From Verrucomicrobiota bacterium (GTDB taxonomy: Bacteria; Verrucomicrobiota; Verrucomicrobiia; Opitutales; Opitutaceae): 64,000 nucleotides of DNA. The translations under genes were made by a program, and so were the position numbers. The notes under the pieces are model-generated. The model worked only from the letters and a program-made list of their open reading frames with translations. It was not told where the DNA came from and ran no database searches. Of the stretch, positions 52,597 through 62,600 are shown piece by piece. The number at the start of each line of letters is the position of its first letter. Positions within the stretch are counted from its first letter, which is position 1. The stretch covers positions 310,001-374,000 of the forward strand of contig JAEYWP010000022.1 of NCBI GenBank assembly GCA_023428905.1, in the 5' to 3' direction.

Positions 52597-53760
52597 ATGC
52601 AACGACGCACCTTCCTCACTCACTCCGCCGCCCTTGCCGGCGTCTCCCTGCTTCCGTCTGCCAGCCTCGCCCAGGCGACCGCGCCGGTGCCGGCAGCCGA
52701 CGGCATGACCTATGCCCCGAAAGGGAAGCCAAAACCGGTGGTCAATCCCGGTGACTTTGTCTTTGCCGCGACGCACCTGGAGCACGGGCATATCTATGGT
52801 CAGTGTAACGGCCTCACCGAAGCCGGCGGCGTGTTGAAGTGGGTCTATGATGCGGACGAAAAGAAGGTTTCTGCGTTCCGGGAGAAATTTCCTGGCGTCA
52901 AACTCGCGCGGTCGCTCGACGAAATCCTCTCCGACGCGGAGGTGAAACTTGTCACTGCTGCCGCCATCCCCAACGAGCGCGGGCCGCTGGGTTGCCGGGT
53001 GATGGAGGCGGGCAAGGACTACTTCACCGACAAGACCCCGTTCACCACCCTGGCGCAGTTGGAGCAGGCGAGGAGCGTCGCCGCCCGCACCGGGCGCAAG
53101 TACATGGTCTATTACAGCGAACGTATCCACAACGAGGCAGCGATGGCGGCCACGGAGCTGGTGCGACAGGGCGCGATCGGCCGCGTGCTGCAGGTGATCG
53201 GCCTGGGGCCTCACCGCCTGAACGCCCCCTCACGCCCGGCCTGGTTCTTCAAGCACGAGCAGTACGGCGGCATCCTGTGCGACATCGGAAGCCACCAGTT
53301 TGAGCAGTTCCTGACGTTCTCCGGGGCCACGGACGCCGAGGTGACCCAGGCGGCGGTGGCCAACCACGCCAATCCCGCGTATCCGGAGCTTGAGGACTTC
53401 GGAGAGGCCTCGCTCCTCGGTAACAACGGGACCTCCAATTACGTCAGAGTCGACTGGTTCACCCCGAAGGGCCTGGGCACCTGGGGCGACGGACGCACCA
53501 TGATCCTGGGGACCAGGGGTACGCTCGAACTCCGCAAGTACATCGACGTGGCGCGCGAGCGCTCCGGGGACCACGTTTACCTGGTGGATGAGAACGGTGA
53601 GCGGCATTTCGCCGTCTCCGGCCAGGTCGGATTCCCGTTCTTCGGCGAGCTGATCCTTGATTGCCTCAACCGGACCGAGAAGGCCATGACCCAGGCCCAC
53701 GCCTTCAAGGCCGCTGAACTCTGCCTAAAGGCGCAGGCGGTCGCGCGGCGGATCACCTGA
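52597..53760 (+). CDS. Tat-exported Gfo/Idh/MocA-family oxidoreductase
   Basis: A 387-residue protein with a Tat-type signal (MQRRTFLTHSAALAGVSLLP). The Rossmann domain begins DFVFAATHLEHGHIYGQCNGL and leads through WVYDADEKKVSAFREKFP, DKTPFTTLAQLEQARS (the usual EKP motif is DKTP here) and the (beta)-domain with GGILCDIGSHQFEQF, where Asp and His form the usual catalytic pair. The cofactor NAD(P) is presumably bound before Tat export. It acts on a sugar or sugar derivative. It is 51 bases after the Tat glycosidase-like gene and probably co-transcribed with it. Confidence 0.9.
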   Translation: MQRRTFLTHSAALAGVSLLPSASLAQATAPVPAADGMTYAPKGKPKPVVNPGDFVFAATHLEHGHIYGQCNGLTEAGGVLKWVYDADEKKVSAFREKFPGVKLARSLDEILSDAEVKLVTAAAIPNERGPLGCRVMEAGKDYFTDKTPFTTLAQLEQARSVAARTGRKYMVYYSERIHNEAAMAATELVRQGAIGRVLQVIGLGPHRLNAPSRPAWFFKHEQYGGILCDIGSHQFEQFLTFSGATDAEVTQAAVANHANPAYPELEDFGEASLLGNNGTSNYVRVDWFTPKGLGTWGDGRTMILGTRGTLELRKYIDVARERSGDHVYLVDENGERHFAVSGQVGFPFFGELILDCLNRTEKAMTQAHAFKAAELCLKAQAVARRIT

Positions 53761-53784
53761 GGCAGGCAGTGCCGGCCCCGGGGC

Positions 53785-54636
53785 TCACCGGAGGTAATCG
53801 GCGAACGGTTTCCCGGGAAGCGAGCGCAGGAGGTCGGCGACCACGCCGGCGCTGACCTGCGCGCCGCGCGCGGTGGTGTGCGTGCGTTCATCCGCAAAAT
53901 AGGCATCCACCGCCGCGGCCCCTTCGGCCTCGTAGCGAAGGGCGATGGTCTCGTGCAGGTCCAGAAAGGCAGTCTGGGTTTCGGCCGCGACCGCCGCGGC
54001 CCAGGCCGGGTAGCTGTCGGGTGTGCGGGCGATCCGATCGCCCTCCCAGATCCGGCGCGGGACGGGGGAGCAGAGGAGGGGGGTCGCGCCGCGGGCGCGT
54101 GTATCGGAGACGTACTTACGCAGGTACCAGCCGTAGGTGTGCACCACCTCGCGGCGTCCGGTAAGGAGGTTGTCGATTTGCTCGGTTTCCTCTCCGGTGC
54201 CGCGCAGGGTGCCGCGGGCGCGGTGGGTGTCGTTCACCGGTCCACCGTCATTGTGGCCGAACTGGACCAAGACAAAGTCGCCCGGTTTCAGATCGGCGAG
54301 CACCTTGTCCCACCGTCCTTCGGACTGGAAGGTGCGGCTGCTCCGGCCGCCAATGGCGCGATTGACGACGTTGATCTTCGAGAAGTCGAAGAAGGGCCCG
54401 ATCTCTTCACCCCATCCTTTCTGGCCGGCCGTGCCGACTTTGACGGTGGAGTCTCCCACGAGGAAGAGGGTGGGGAGGCGAGGGTCACGCACCTGTTCGG
54501 TGGGGACGAGGTTTGCATCCTCCACCGGTCGGGCGTCTTCGGCCGCAGTAGAGGCGGCGAGCGCCAGTAAAGGCAGGGAGGCAAGCGCAGTCAGGCGACG
54601 GAAAAAGACGGTGCCGAAACAGGGGAGTGAAAGCAT
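53785..54636 (-). CDS. Rhamnogalacturonan acetylesterase-like (CE12) SGNH hydrolase
   Basis: A 283-residue exported protein (signal MLSLPCFGTVFFRRLTALAS...LAAS from ATG 54636; an ATG eight codons earlier is also possible). SGNH blocks are present: LFLVGDSTVK (nucleophile Ser), GGRSSRTF (Gly), VQFGHNDGG (Asn) and DERTHTTARGA (Asp-His). Blocks and length fit the CE12/rhamnogalacturonan acetylesterase family, which removes acetyl groups from rhamnogalacturonan I. It is convergent with the oxidoreductase gene, ending 24 bases after its stop. It completes the pectin-degradation theme. Confidence 0.9.
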   Translation of the reverse strand: MLSLPCFGTVFFRRLTALASLPLLALAASTAAEDARPVEDANLVPTEQVRDPRLPTLFLVGDSTVKVGTAGQKGWGEEIGPFFDFSKINVVNRAIGGRSSRTFQSEGRWDKVLADLKPGDFVLVQFGHNDGGPVNDTHRARGTLRGTGEETEQIDNLLTGRREVVHTYGWYLRKYVSDTRARGATPLLCSPVPRRIWEGDRIARTPDSYPAWAAAVAAETQTAFLDLHETIALRYEAEGAAAVDAYFADERTHTTARGAQVSAGVVADLLRSLPGKPFADYLR

Positions 54637-55233
54637 GCCGCAGCCCAACGTGCCGATCACGCAAGAGCGAAGCCTTCCCCGCCGGACCGTCCGCTGGCGA
54701 AGGGGAGAGGTTTCCCCATTTGATCCCTCGAATCCTCGCGAAACCCCTCTTGTGAAGCACGGCCAGTCTACAGACCCGGTGTGCGCGCGACGTTAGAGCA
54801 CGCGCCCCACCGCGTGCTCAGATGGGTGATACACCCCAGGGTAAAACGACAGAGCTGAGAGAGTGGCGTTTTTCTGGCGGGCAATTGCACGTGGCTTGCC
54901 GCGCGTGGTGTGTGCACACAGTGGATACTCTTACACGCGCAGTAGGCGGCTCGGCACCAGCGGTGAAACACTGTCGGTTGCGCAAGCCCCTGAATGCGAG
55001 CAGCTGGTGAGTTGGCGAGCACCGTCGCCCCACCGGAAAATCCCTAGGTGTCTGTGGGGAGTGAATCCCGGGGCGTCGCCGGTGATCCTCTTAAATCGGC
55101 TCTAACGGGGTGTATGCAATGGGTGACTACAACGCATAAGGGGCCGTTGACGGTCGGGCCAGGACTGGGTGCTGCTTTTCGGCCGCCGGCGGGTGTCTTC
55201 ATCTGCTGAATACGCTGCGCCCACCACGCCTTT
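54637..55233. other. 597-bp gene-free control region before the polyketide cluster
   Basis: The longest gene-free stretch in the window, less GC-rich than its surroundings. It holds a 12-bp perfect palindrome TGTGTGCACACA within GTGTGTGCACACAGTG at about 54909-54924 and several short AT-rich patches. Short open frames inside it have no family-like sequence. It separates the esterase start from the MFS start and probably carries promoters for both, with operator sites for the biosynthetic genes. Confidence 0.5.
54909..54924. promoter_or_regulatory. TGTGTGCACACA palindrome, possible operator
   Basis: A perfect 12-bp palindrome about 310 bases upstream of the MFS start, in the control region of the polyketide cluster. 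No regulator gene adjoins it within the window. Confidence 0.3.
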
Positions 55234-56607
55234 ATGAGCCCCCTTCCTGCATCGCCCCTGACTGCGCCCGAGCTGGCGCCTGGCGTCCAGGGTCTCTTTG
55301 GGCTCCGTGCCTTCCGCCTGCACTGGGCGGGAGTGGCCCTTTCGCAAGTGGGTGCGTGTTTCACCTTTGTTGCCCTGCCCTGGCTGGTGCTGGCGCTGCC
55401 GGGCGCCGACGCGTTTTCTGTCACCACCGTGCTGGCGGCGGCCACCTTGCCCGCGGGGGTCTTCATGCTTTTTGGTGGCGGGTTGGCGGACCGGTTTTCC
55501 GCCTATCGCACGCTTCTGGTGAGCCGCGGGGGATTCCTCTTGGTGGTTTCGTTATTTGCCGTGACCACCTTTGCCACGGTTCCGTCGCTCTGGGTCGTCC
55601 ACGTGTTCGCCCTCCTCCTCGGCACGCTCTCCGCGGTGGGCACTCCCGCCTCGCAGGCGCTGCTTCCCACCTTTGTGCCGGCCGCGCGCCTCGGTCAGGC
55701 AAACGGACTTGTGATGGGTACATTGCAAGGGGCGCAGGTGGTGGGGCCGGTGGTGGCGGGCTGGCTGGTTTGGGCCGGGCAACGCTGGCGCGACCTCGAG
55801 CCGGTGGGCAGCGCGACCGCGGGCATTGCACTGGCCTTTGCGGCCGAGGCCCTGGCGGCGGCGAATGCACTGGCGCTATTGGTCGGGATGCGCCTGAGGG
55901 CGTCCCCGCCCGTGCGCGGAGACATCCTGCGCCTGGTGGGAGAGGGGCTGCGGTTTGCGTGGGAGGATCCCGGCATCCGTCGCGTGCTGGGTTATTTGCT
56001 CGCGGTTTCGTTTTTTGTGCACGGGCCGCTGCTGGCGAGCCTGCCGCTCTACACCCGATTCCAACTCGGACTCGATGAGCGGGCTTACGGCACCCTCTAC
56101 ACCTTGCTGGGCCTCGGCACCGTTCTGGGCGCCGGCGCCGCCATGCTGCTGCGCCCGTCCCCGGCCCGGCTGGGCGTGGTGGTGCTGCTCTGTGATTTCG
56201 CGATCGGGACCTGCGTCGCGGCGCTGCCGCACCTGCCGCAGCTATGGCTGGCGGGAGCCGCGCTTCTGGTGGTCGGCCTCGGCCTTGGCATGGTCATGGT
56301 CGCCGGCACGACGTGGTTCCAGCTCCGCACCCCGGGCCCCTTCATGGGGCGGGTGATGAGCCTGGTCATGTTTGCCGTCCTCGGGACCGTGCCGATCTCC
56401 GCCGCGCTCACCGGGGCCCTGGTCCATCGTTTCGGCCTCGGCCCCGTGCTCACCGCCTCCGGCGGGACCGTGGTGGTGCTCACCGCCGCCGGCCTGGCCC
56501 TTCCCGGTATCCGGGGGATGGGGACGCTGCCCACCCGCCAACCTCCCTCCGTCGGCGCGGCCGGCCCGGTGGCGGTCCTCTCGCCTTCACTCACCGACCT
56601 CGATTAA
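55234..56607 (+). CDS. MFS efflux transporter (EntS-like)
   Basis: A 457-residue membrane protein with about 12 hydrophobic spans. The start RLHWAGVALSQVGACFTFVALPWL and motif A GGGLADRFSAYRTLL are typical of the MFS_3/enterobactin-exporter group. The loop TPASQALLPTFVPAARLGQANGL and the second-half LYTLLGLGTVLGAGAAM also fit. Its stop lies five bases before the polyketide synthase start, so the two are co-transcribed and the protein likely exports the polyketide product or confers self-resistance. Confidence 0.9.
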   Translation: MSPLPASPLTAPELAPGVQGLFGLRAFRLHWAGVALSQVGACFTFVALPWLVLALPGADAFSVTTVLAAATLPAGVFMLFGGGLADRFSAYRTLLVSRGGFLLVVSLFAVTTFATVPSLWVVHVFALLLGTLSAVGTPASQALLPTFVPAARLGQANGLVMGTLQGAQVVGPVVAGWLVWAGQRWRDLEPVGSATAGIALAFAAEALAAANALALLVGMRLRASPPVRGDILRLVGEGLRFAWEDPGIRRVLGYLLAVSFFVHGPLLASLPLYTRFQLGLDERAYGTLYTLLGLGTVLGAGAAMLLRPSPARLGVVVLLCDFAIGTCVAALPHLPQLWLAGAALLVVGLGLGMVMVAGTTWFQLRTPGPFMGRVMSLVMFAVLGTVPISAALTGALVHRFGLGPVLTASGGTVVVLTAAGLALPGIRGMGTLPTRQPPSVGAAGPVAVLSPSLTDLD

Positions 56608-56612
56608 TTCGT

Positions 56613-59600
56613 ATGCATCACAGCCCTGACTCCTCCCCCCACGATCTCGCCCTGATCGGCATGGCCTGCCGCTTCCCCGGGGGCAACCTGCACCCCCGCG
56701 ACTTCTTCCAGTTCCTGCTCAATCGGGGCGACGGGATCGTGCCGGTGCCGGCGGATCGCTGGGAAAACAAGGCGTGGCACGATGCCGACAAGGAGAAGAA
56801 AAACCGCCTGTACGTGGACCGCGGCGGGTTCATCGCCGGGATCGACCAGTTCGATCCGCTGTTTTTCGGGATCTCCCCGGCGGAGGCAACGCGGGTGGAC
56901 CCGCAGCACCGCTGGCTCCTTGAACTCACGTACGAGCTGCTGGAAAACGCCGGGCTCCGCGCGCGCGACCTGAGGGGAAGCGACACCGCCGTCTATATCG
57001 GGCAGTTCATGCACGACTACGAGCAGCTGCAGCTCGACGCCGCCGCGCACGGGCTGGTGAGTTCGCACAGCGCGACCGGGCCGTCGATGACGCTGACCGC
57101 CAACCGCATTTCCTATGTATTCGACTTCCGGGGACCGAGTGTCGCCCTCGACACCGCCTGCTCCTCCTCGCTCGTCGCGCTGGACCTGGCCTGCCGGGCG
57201 GTGCTGTCGGGCGACAGCCGCCTCGCGATCGCGGGTGGGGTTAACATCCTCCTCCGGCCGGAGCTGACCCTCTCCATCTGCAAGGCGTCGATGCTGTCGC
57301 CCGATGGAGCCTGCAAGAGCTTTGATGCCTCGGCCAATGGATACGTCCGCAGCGAGGGTGCGGGCCTTGTGTTGGTGAAGCGGCTGTCGGAGGCCCAGCG
57401 CGACGGCGACACCGTGCTCGCCGTGATCAAGGCAACGGGTGTGAATCAGGATGGCCAGACACCGGGCATCACCGTGCCGAGCGGGGCGGCCCAGCGGGCC
57501 CTCCTCCTGCGTTCGCTCCAGCGGGCCGGCCTCGGTGCGGACGAAATCCAGTACGCCGAGGCGCACGGCACGGGCACGGCGGTCGGCGACCCCATCGAGG
57601 TGAACGCCCTGGGCTCGGTGCTGGGCGTCCGCCCGATCGAGCAGGCGTCCTGTGTGATTGGTTCGGTCAAAAGCAACATCGGCCACACCGAGGCGGCAGC
57701 CGGCATGGCGGGCCTGATCAAAACCGTCTTTGCGATGCGGCACGGGGTGATCCCGCCCAACATCCGCTTCAACGAGATCAATCCTGCCATCAACCTCGCC
57801 CAGCTCAACCTCCGCGTGGCGGACGCGCCGGTGGCCTGGCCCGACACCCCCGACCGGCCGCGGTGCGCCCTGGTCAACTCCTTCGGCTTCGGCGGCACCA
57901 ATGCCAACGTTATCCTTCAGGAAGCACCTTCACCCGTGGCCGAGCCGGGGCAGGACCAGGCCCCGGTTTACCACGGACCGGAGCGCCTGCTCCCACTCAG
58001 CGCGGAAACCGAGCAGGGCCTGAAAGACCAGGCGACACGCCTGCTCGAGCATCTGCGTGTGCGCGAGCGGCAGGAGCCGCCCGCACGGGACGGCTCGTTG
58101 CATGATCTGTGTTACACCGCGGCGGTGCGCCGCGAGCACCACACCCATCGTCTGGTGGTGCGCGCCGCGGATGAACCTTCGCTGTGCACCGCCCTGGAGT
58201 CCTGGATCGCGGGCCAGGCGTCGCCCGACGTGCAGCGGGGCATCGCTTCGCGTGGCGAGGCGGGGCGCACGTGTTTTGTGTTTTCCGGCATGGGCACGCA
58301 GTGGGCCGGAATGGGCCGCCAGCTCTACGAGGCGGAACCGGTCTTCCGCGAGGTCATCGAGCGCTGCAGCCGGGCCCTGGAGGCGCTCTCGGGATGGTCG
58401 CTGGTGGAGGAGCTGTTTGCCCCGGCGGAGCGCTCGCGCGTGGCCGAGACCTTTGTCGCGCAGCCTGCCATCTTTGCCGTTCAGGTCGCGTTGACCGCCC
58501 TGCTCGAGACGTGGGGCATCCGTCCGCACGCCGTGGTGGGGCACAGTGCCGGCGAAGTGGCCGCGGCTCATGTCGCCGGCGCGCTGGATTTTGATGACGC
58601 GGTGCGGGTGATCTTTCACCGGTCCCGTCTCCAGCAGACCACGGAAGGCCTGGGCACGATGCTGGCGGTCGGCCTTTCCGCCGCTGCGGTTCAGTCCTAC
58701 CTAGCGGGGGAAACGTCCGTCTCCATCGCGGCGATCAACAGCCCCGATGCACTTACCCTCTCGGGTGATCATCAGGCCCTGACGCGAATCGCCCGCGCCC
58801 TCGACCAGCAGGGGGTCTTCGCGCGGTTTCTCAAGGTCGGTGTGCCTTACCACAGCCCGGCGATGGATCGCCTGCGCACGCCGATGATCGACGCGCTGGA
58901 GGGACTGACGGTCCGTGAGCCCAAGCTCGCGCTTTACTCCACCGTGAGCGGCGACCTGACGAAAACGGGAGACTGGGGCCCGGAGTACTGGCCGAAGAAT
59001 GTCCGTGAGCCCGTTCTTTTCATGAAGGCGATCGAGGCTGCCTCCGCGGCCGGCTGCGGGACCTTTATCGAGGTGGCGCCGCATGCCGCGCTCTCCAGTT
59101 CAATCGAGAAGACCCTGGCAGGCGTCTCGCCTCGTCCGGCGGTGGTCGCGACCCTGCGCCGGGAGCAGGGGGACACCGCGATGATGGCCGCTACGCTCGG
59201 CGCCCTTCATGTCCACGGTTTCTCGGTCGATTGGGCCCGGCTCTACCCCAAGGCGGGACGGCTGGTTTATCTGCCCAACTATGCCTGGCAGCATGCCAGC
59301 TACTGGTGCGAGGAGCCGTCGGTCCGGGAAACCCGGTTGAAGAACCTGGGCGGGCGCGCCTCGCGCTCGGCCGTGGTGCACCCGCTGCTTGGCGCGGCGC
59401 ATCCTTCCGCCCGCCCTGGCTGGATCAGCTCGATCGACCTGCAGGACCTTTCCTTCCTTTCCGATCACCGGGTGGAAGACGAGCCTGTGTACCCGGCAGC
59501 GGGATACATTGAGATGGCGCTGGCGGTCGCCGCACAGGGAGGGCAAGGCCGGGCGCTGCTGGAGGAGATTCGTTTTGAGCGGGCGCTCTTTCTCGCCCCG

Positions 59601-62600
59601 GATCGTACCACGCCGCTGGATACGACCTTCGATCCGTCGAGCGGACGCCTGGAGATCCACGCCCAGGATGCGCAGTCCGGGCAGTGGTCGCGGGTCAGCG
59701 GCGCGCTGCTTTCTCCGGAGCTGAAAGGGGACGCGATCCCCATGGTAGACCGGCAGCAGATCCTGGGGCGTTGCACCGAGACGATGGGGCGCGAGGTGTT
59801 CTACCGGCACTGCCACCAGCTCGGCCTCTCGTATGCGGGACGCTTCCAGCCGGTGGAGCGGGTCCATGTTGGCAAGAACGAGGTCCTGGCGGAGGTGGTG
59901 CTCCCCACCGGGCTGGCTGCCTCACTCCCGGAGTATCACCTCCATCCCGTCCTCCTCGATGGGGCCTTCCAGGGTATCTTTGCCGCCGTCTCGATCGGCT
60001 ACCTTCCGGTGCGGATCGAGTCGCTGCGGTGCCACCAGGCTCCCGGGGAACGGTGTTATTCGCATATCCGGATTCTGGAGCAGTCGGACGAGGCCATGCT
60101 GGGCGACCTGGAGATCTTTGACGACGAGGGCAGGGTGGCGGTCGAAATCCGCGGCATCGCCCTGCGCTCGACCAAAACGCGACAGGCCTCGGTCGACGCC
60201 AGCCCGCGCACGCTCATGTACGAGGACGTCTGGCAATTGCAGGAGACCGCCCCGGCCCCCGCCGGAGCCCGGACGCCTGGCACCTGGGTGCTCCTGTCGG
60301 ACCGCGGTGGCGTGGCCGAGCGGCTGGCCGCTCGCCTGGAGGAGCTGGGCCAGTCCTGCAGCATCCTCCGGCCCCCGGCCTCCGGCTTCAGCCTGCGGGA
60401 GGAGCTGGTGAACAGCCTGCGCGGCAGTGCCGCCCACTGCCAGGCGGTGCTTTACCTTTCTGCCCTGGACTATCTGCCGGACGCGGAGGCGTCCGCGGAC
60501 GAAATGCTGCAGGAGTGCATGGCCGTCACCGCGTATCCACTACAGCTTGTCCAGGCGATGGAGGACGTTCCCTGGTCGACCCCGCCGCGGCTCCTCCTCG
60601 TCACACGCGGTGCTCACACCGTGTCTCACGTTGAGCCCCCGCCCGTGCCCGTGCAGGGAGCACTCTGGGGCTTCGGTCGGGTCGTCGCCTCGGAGCACCC
60701 CGGCTACCGACCCACCCTGCTCGACCTCCCGCGGGACCTGGACGCCGCCGCGCTTGAGCGTCTTCCGGAGGCTCTGCTGGGAGGAGAACTGGAGGACGAG
60801 ATCTCGGTGCGCGCTTCGGGTGTATATCGGCACCGCCTCCGGGCCCTCGGCTCGGCCCAGCTCACCGCACACGCGGCCACGCCGCAGCCCTGCGCCGGCG
60901 ATGAACCGTTCGCCTTGAGATGGGCGCGGGAACCGGAAGGGGGTCGCGCCGTGGCCACCGCGCTTCCGTTGCCGGACCTCTCCGAGTCCGAGGTCTGTCT
61001 GCGGACCACCCTGGCCGCGCTGTCAGGTGAGCATGCCGCGGGGGACGCCGCCGAGACCGGGGCCTGTGTGGGAACTGTCACCTGCGTCGGGAGCAGCGCG
61101 TCGCGCCTGCGGCCCGGCACGGTGGCGGTGGGTTATGCGCGCCCGGCCCTGGCGTCCCTGGCCGCCGCCGAGGAGTCCCTGGTCGTCCGCAAGCCCGAGC
61201 ATCTCACCGACGCGGAGGGACTGGCCCTTGCGGCTGCCTTTGTCCCTGCGTATCACGCCCTGGACTACCTGGCGATGTTGCGCGAGGGAGAGCATGTCTT
61301 GATTCACCAGGCCGGCGACCCCGTCGGCCTCGCCGCGGTGCAGTTTGCCCGGCTGAAGGGCGCAGTGGTGCACGCCACCTGTGACCAGCCCGCCGATCGG
61401 GCCCGGCTGAGGACGCTTGGCGTCGCCCACCTGCACAACGCCTTGTCCGGCGACTACCTGGCGGCGGTGGGCCGGGACACGGGCGGGCGCGGGGTCGACG
61501 TGGTGGTGCATGCCGCCGCCCCCCATCAGGCTGCCCGCAACGCGGCGCTGCTGAAACCCTGTGGCCGCTTTGTCGATTGCACGCAGCGGGGCGGTGCGGT
61601 GGATCCTGCGCTCCTGAGTGAGATCGCGGCCCGCAGCGGTTCCTATCACCGGCTCGACTTCAGTCGCCTCATCACCGCGCGACCCGATCGAGCTGGTCAG
61701 CTGCTGCGCGAGGTTGCGGGTCTGTTCGAGTCCCGCCTGCTGCATCCCTGCACCCTGGATGCCTTTGAGGTGGGCGAGATCGACCAGGCGCTCTCCCGCC
61801 TGGTCCGGCGCAGTCCACTGGACCGCGTCGCCGTGGTGATGGACGCTGCGCCCTCGCGCCTCGCCCCGGGCCAGGATCGTTTCCCGGTGAAACGCGAGGG
61901 CACCTATCTGGTCACGGGCGGCCTCGGTGGCCTCGGCTTAGAGCTTCTCACCTGGCTGGTAAAGGAGGGGGCCCGGTCAGTGGTGTTGATCGGACGGAGC
62001 GAACCGGGCGCACCCGCGCAGGCCGCGATTCAGGCGGCCCGTGCCGCCGGGGCGACGGTCACGACGCAAAAGGCCGATGTTTCGGAGCGTGCCGACGTGG
62101 CCCGCGTCCTTCGCACGATCGAGGAGACGCTGCCGCCCCTGGCGGGGGTGTTTCACGCCGCCGGCGTGCTCGACGACGGGACGGTCTTGCAGCAGACACC
62201 CGGGCGATTCCTCAAGGTCTTTGGTCCGAAGGTGGCGGGCGCCTGGAACCTCCACCGGCTCACCGCCCATCTGCCTCTGGAAATCTTTGCGTGCTTCTCG
62301 TCGATTGCGTCCGTCGTCGGCTGGTCGGGCCAGTCCAACTACGCCGCGGCGAATGCCTTTATGGATACGCTGGCACGGCACCGGCGGGCGCGGGGGCTGC
62401 CGGCGGTGTCGGTCAACTGGGGGCCGTGGAGCGGGTCGGGCATGGCGGCGAAATTGGAGGATCGGGACCAGCAGCGCATGCGCGAGGCGGGGATGTCGCT
62501 CCTCACCCCGGGGGATGCCTTGGGTGCGTTGCGCGAGCTCCTCGCCCACCACGTCGTCCAGGCCGGTGTTTTCGAGGTTGATTGGGCCCGGCTCCTCCGA

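Noticed and set aside
54822..55010. Short open frames in the gap before the MFS gene
   Set aside because: Compositionally odd, no start signal, no homology-like motif and conflicting frames on both strands; treated as noncoding.
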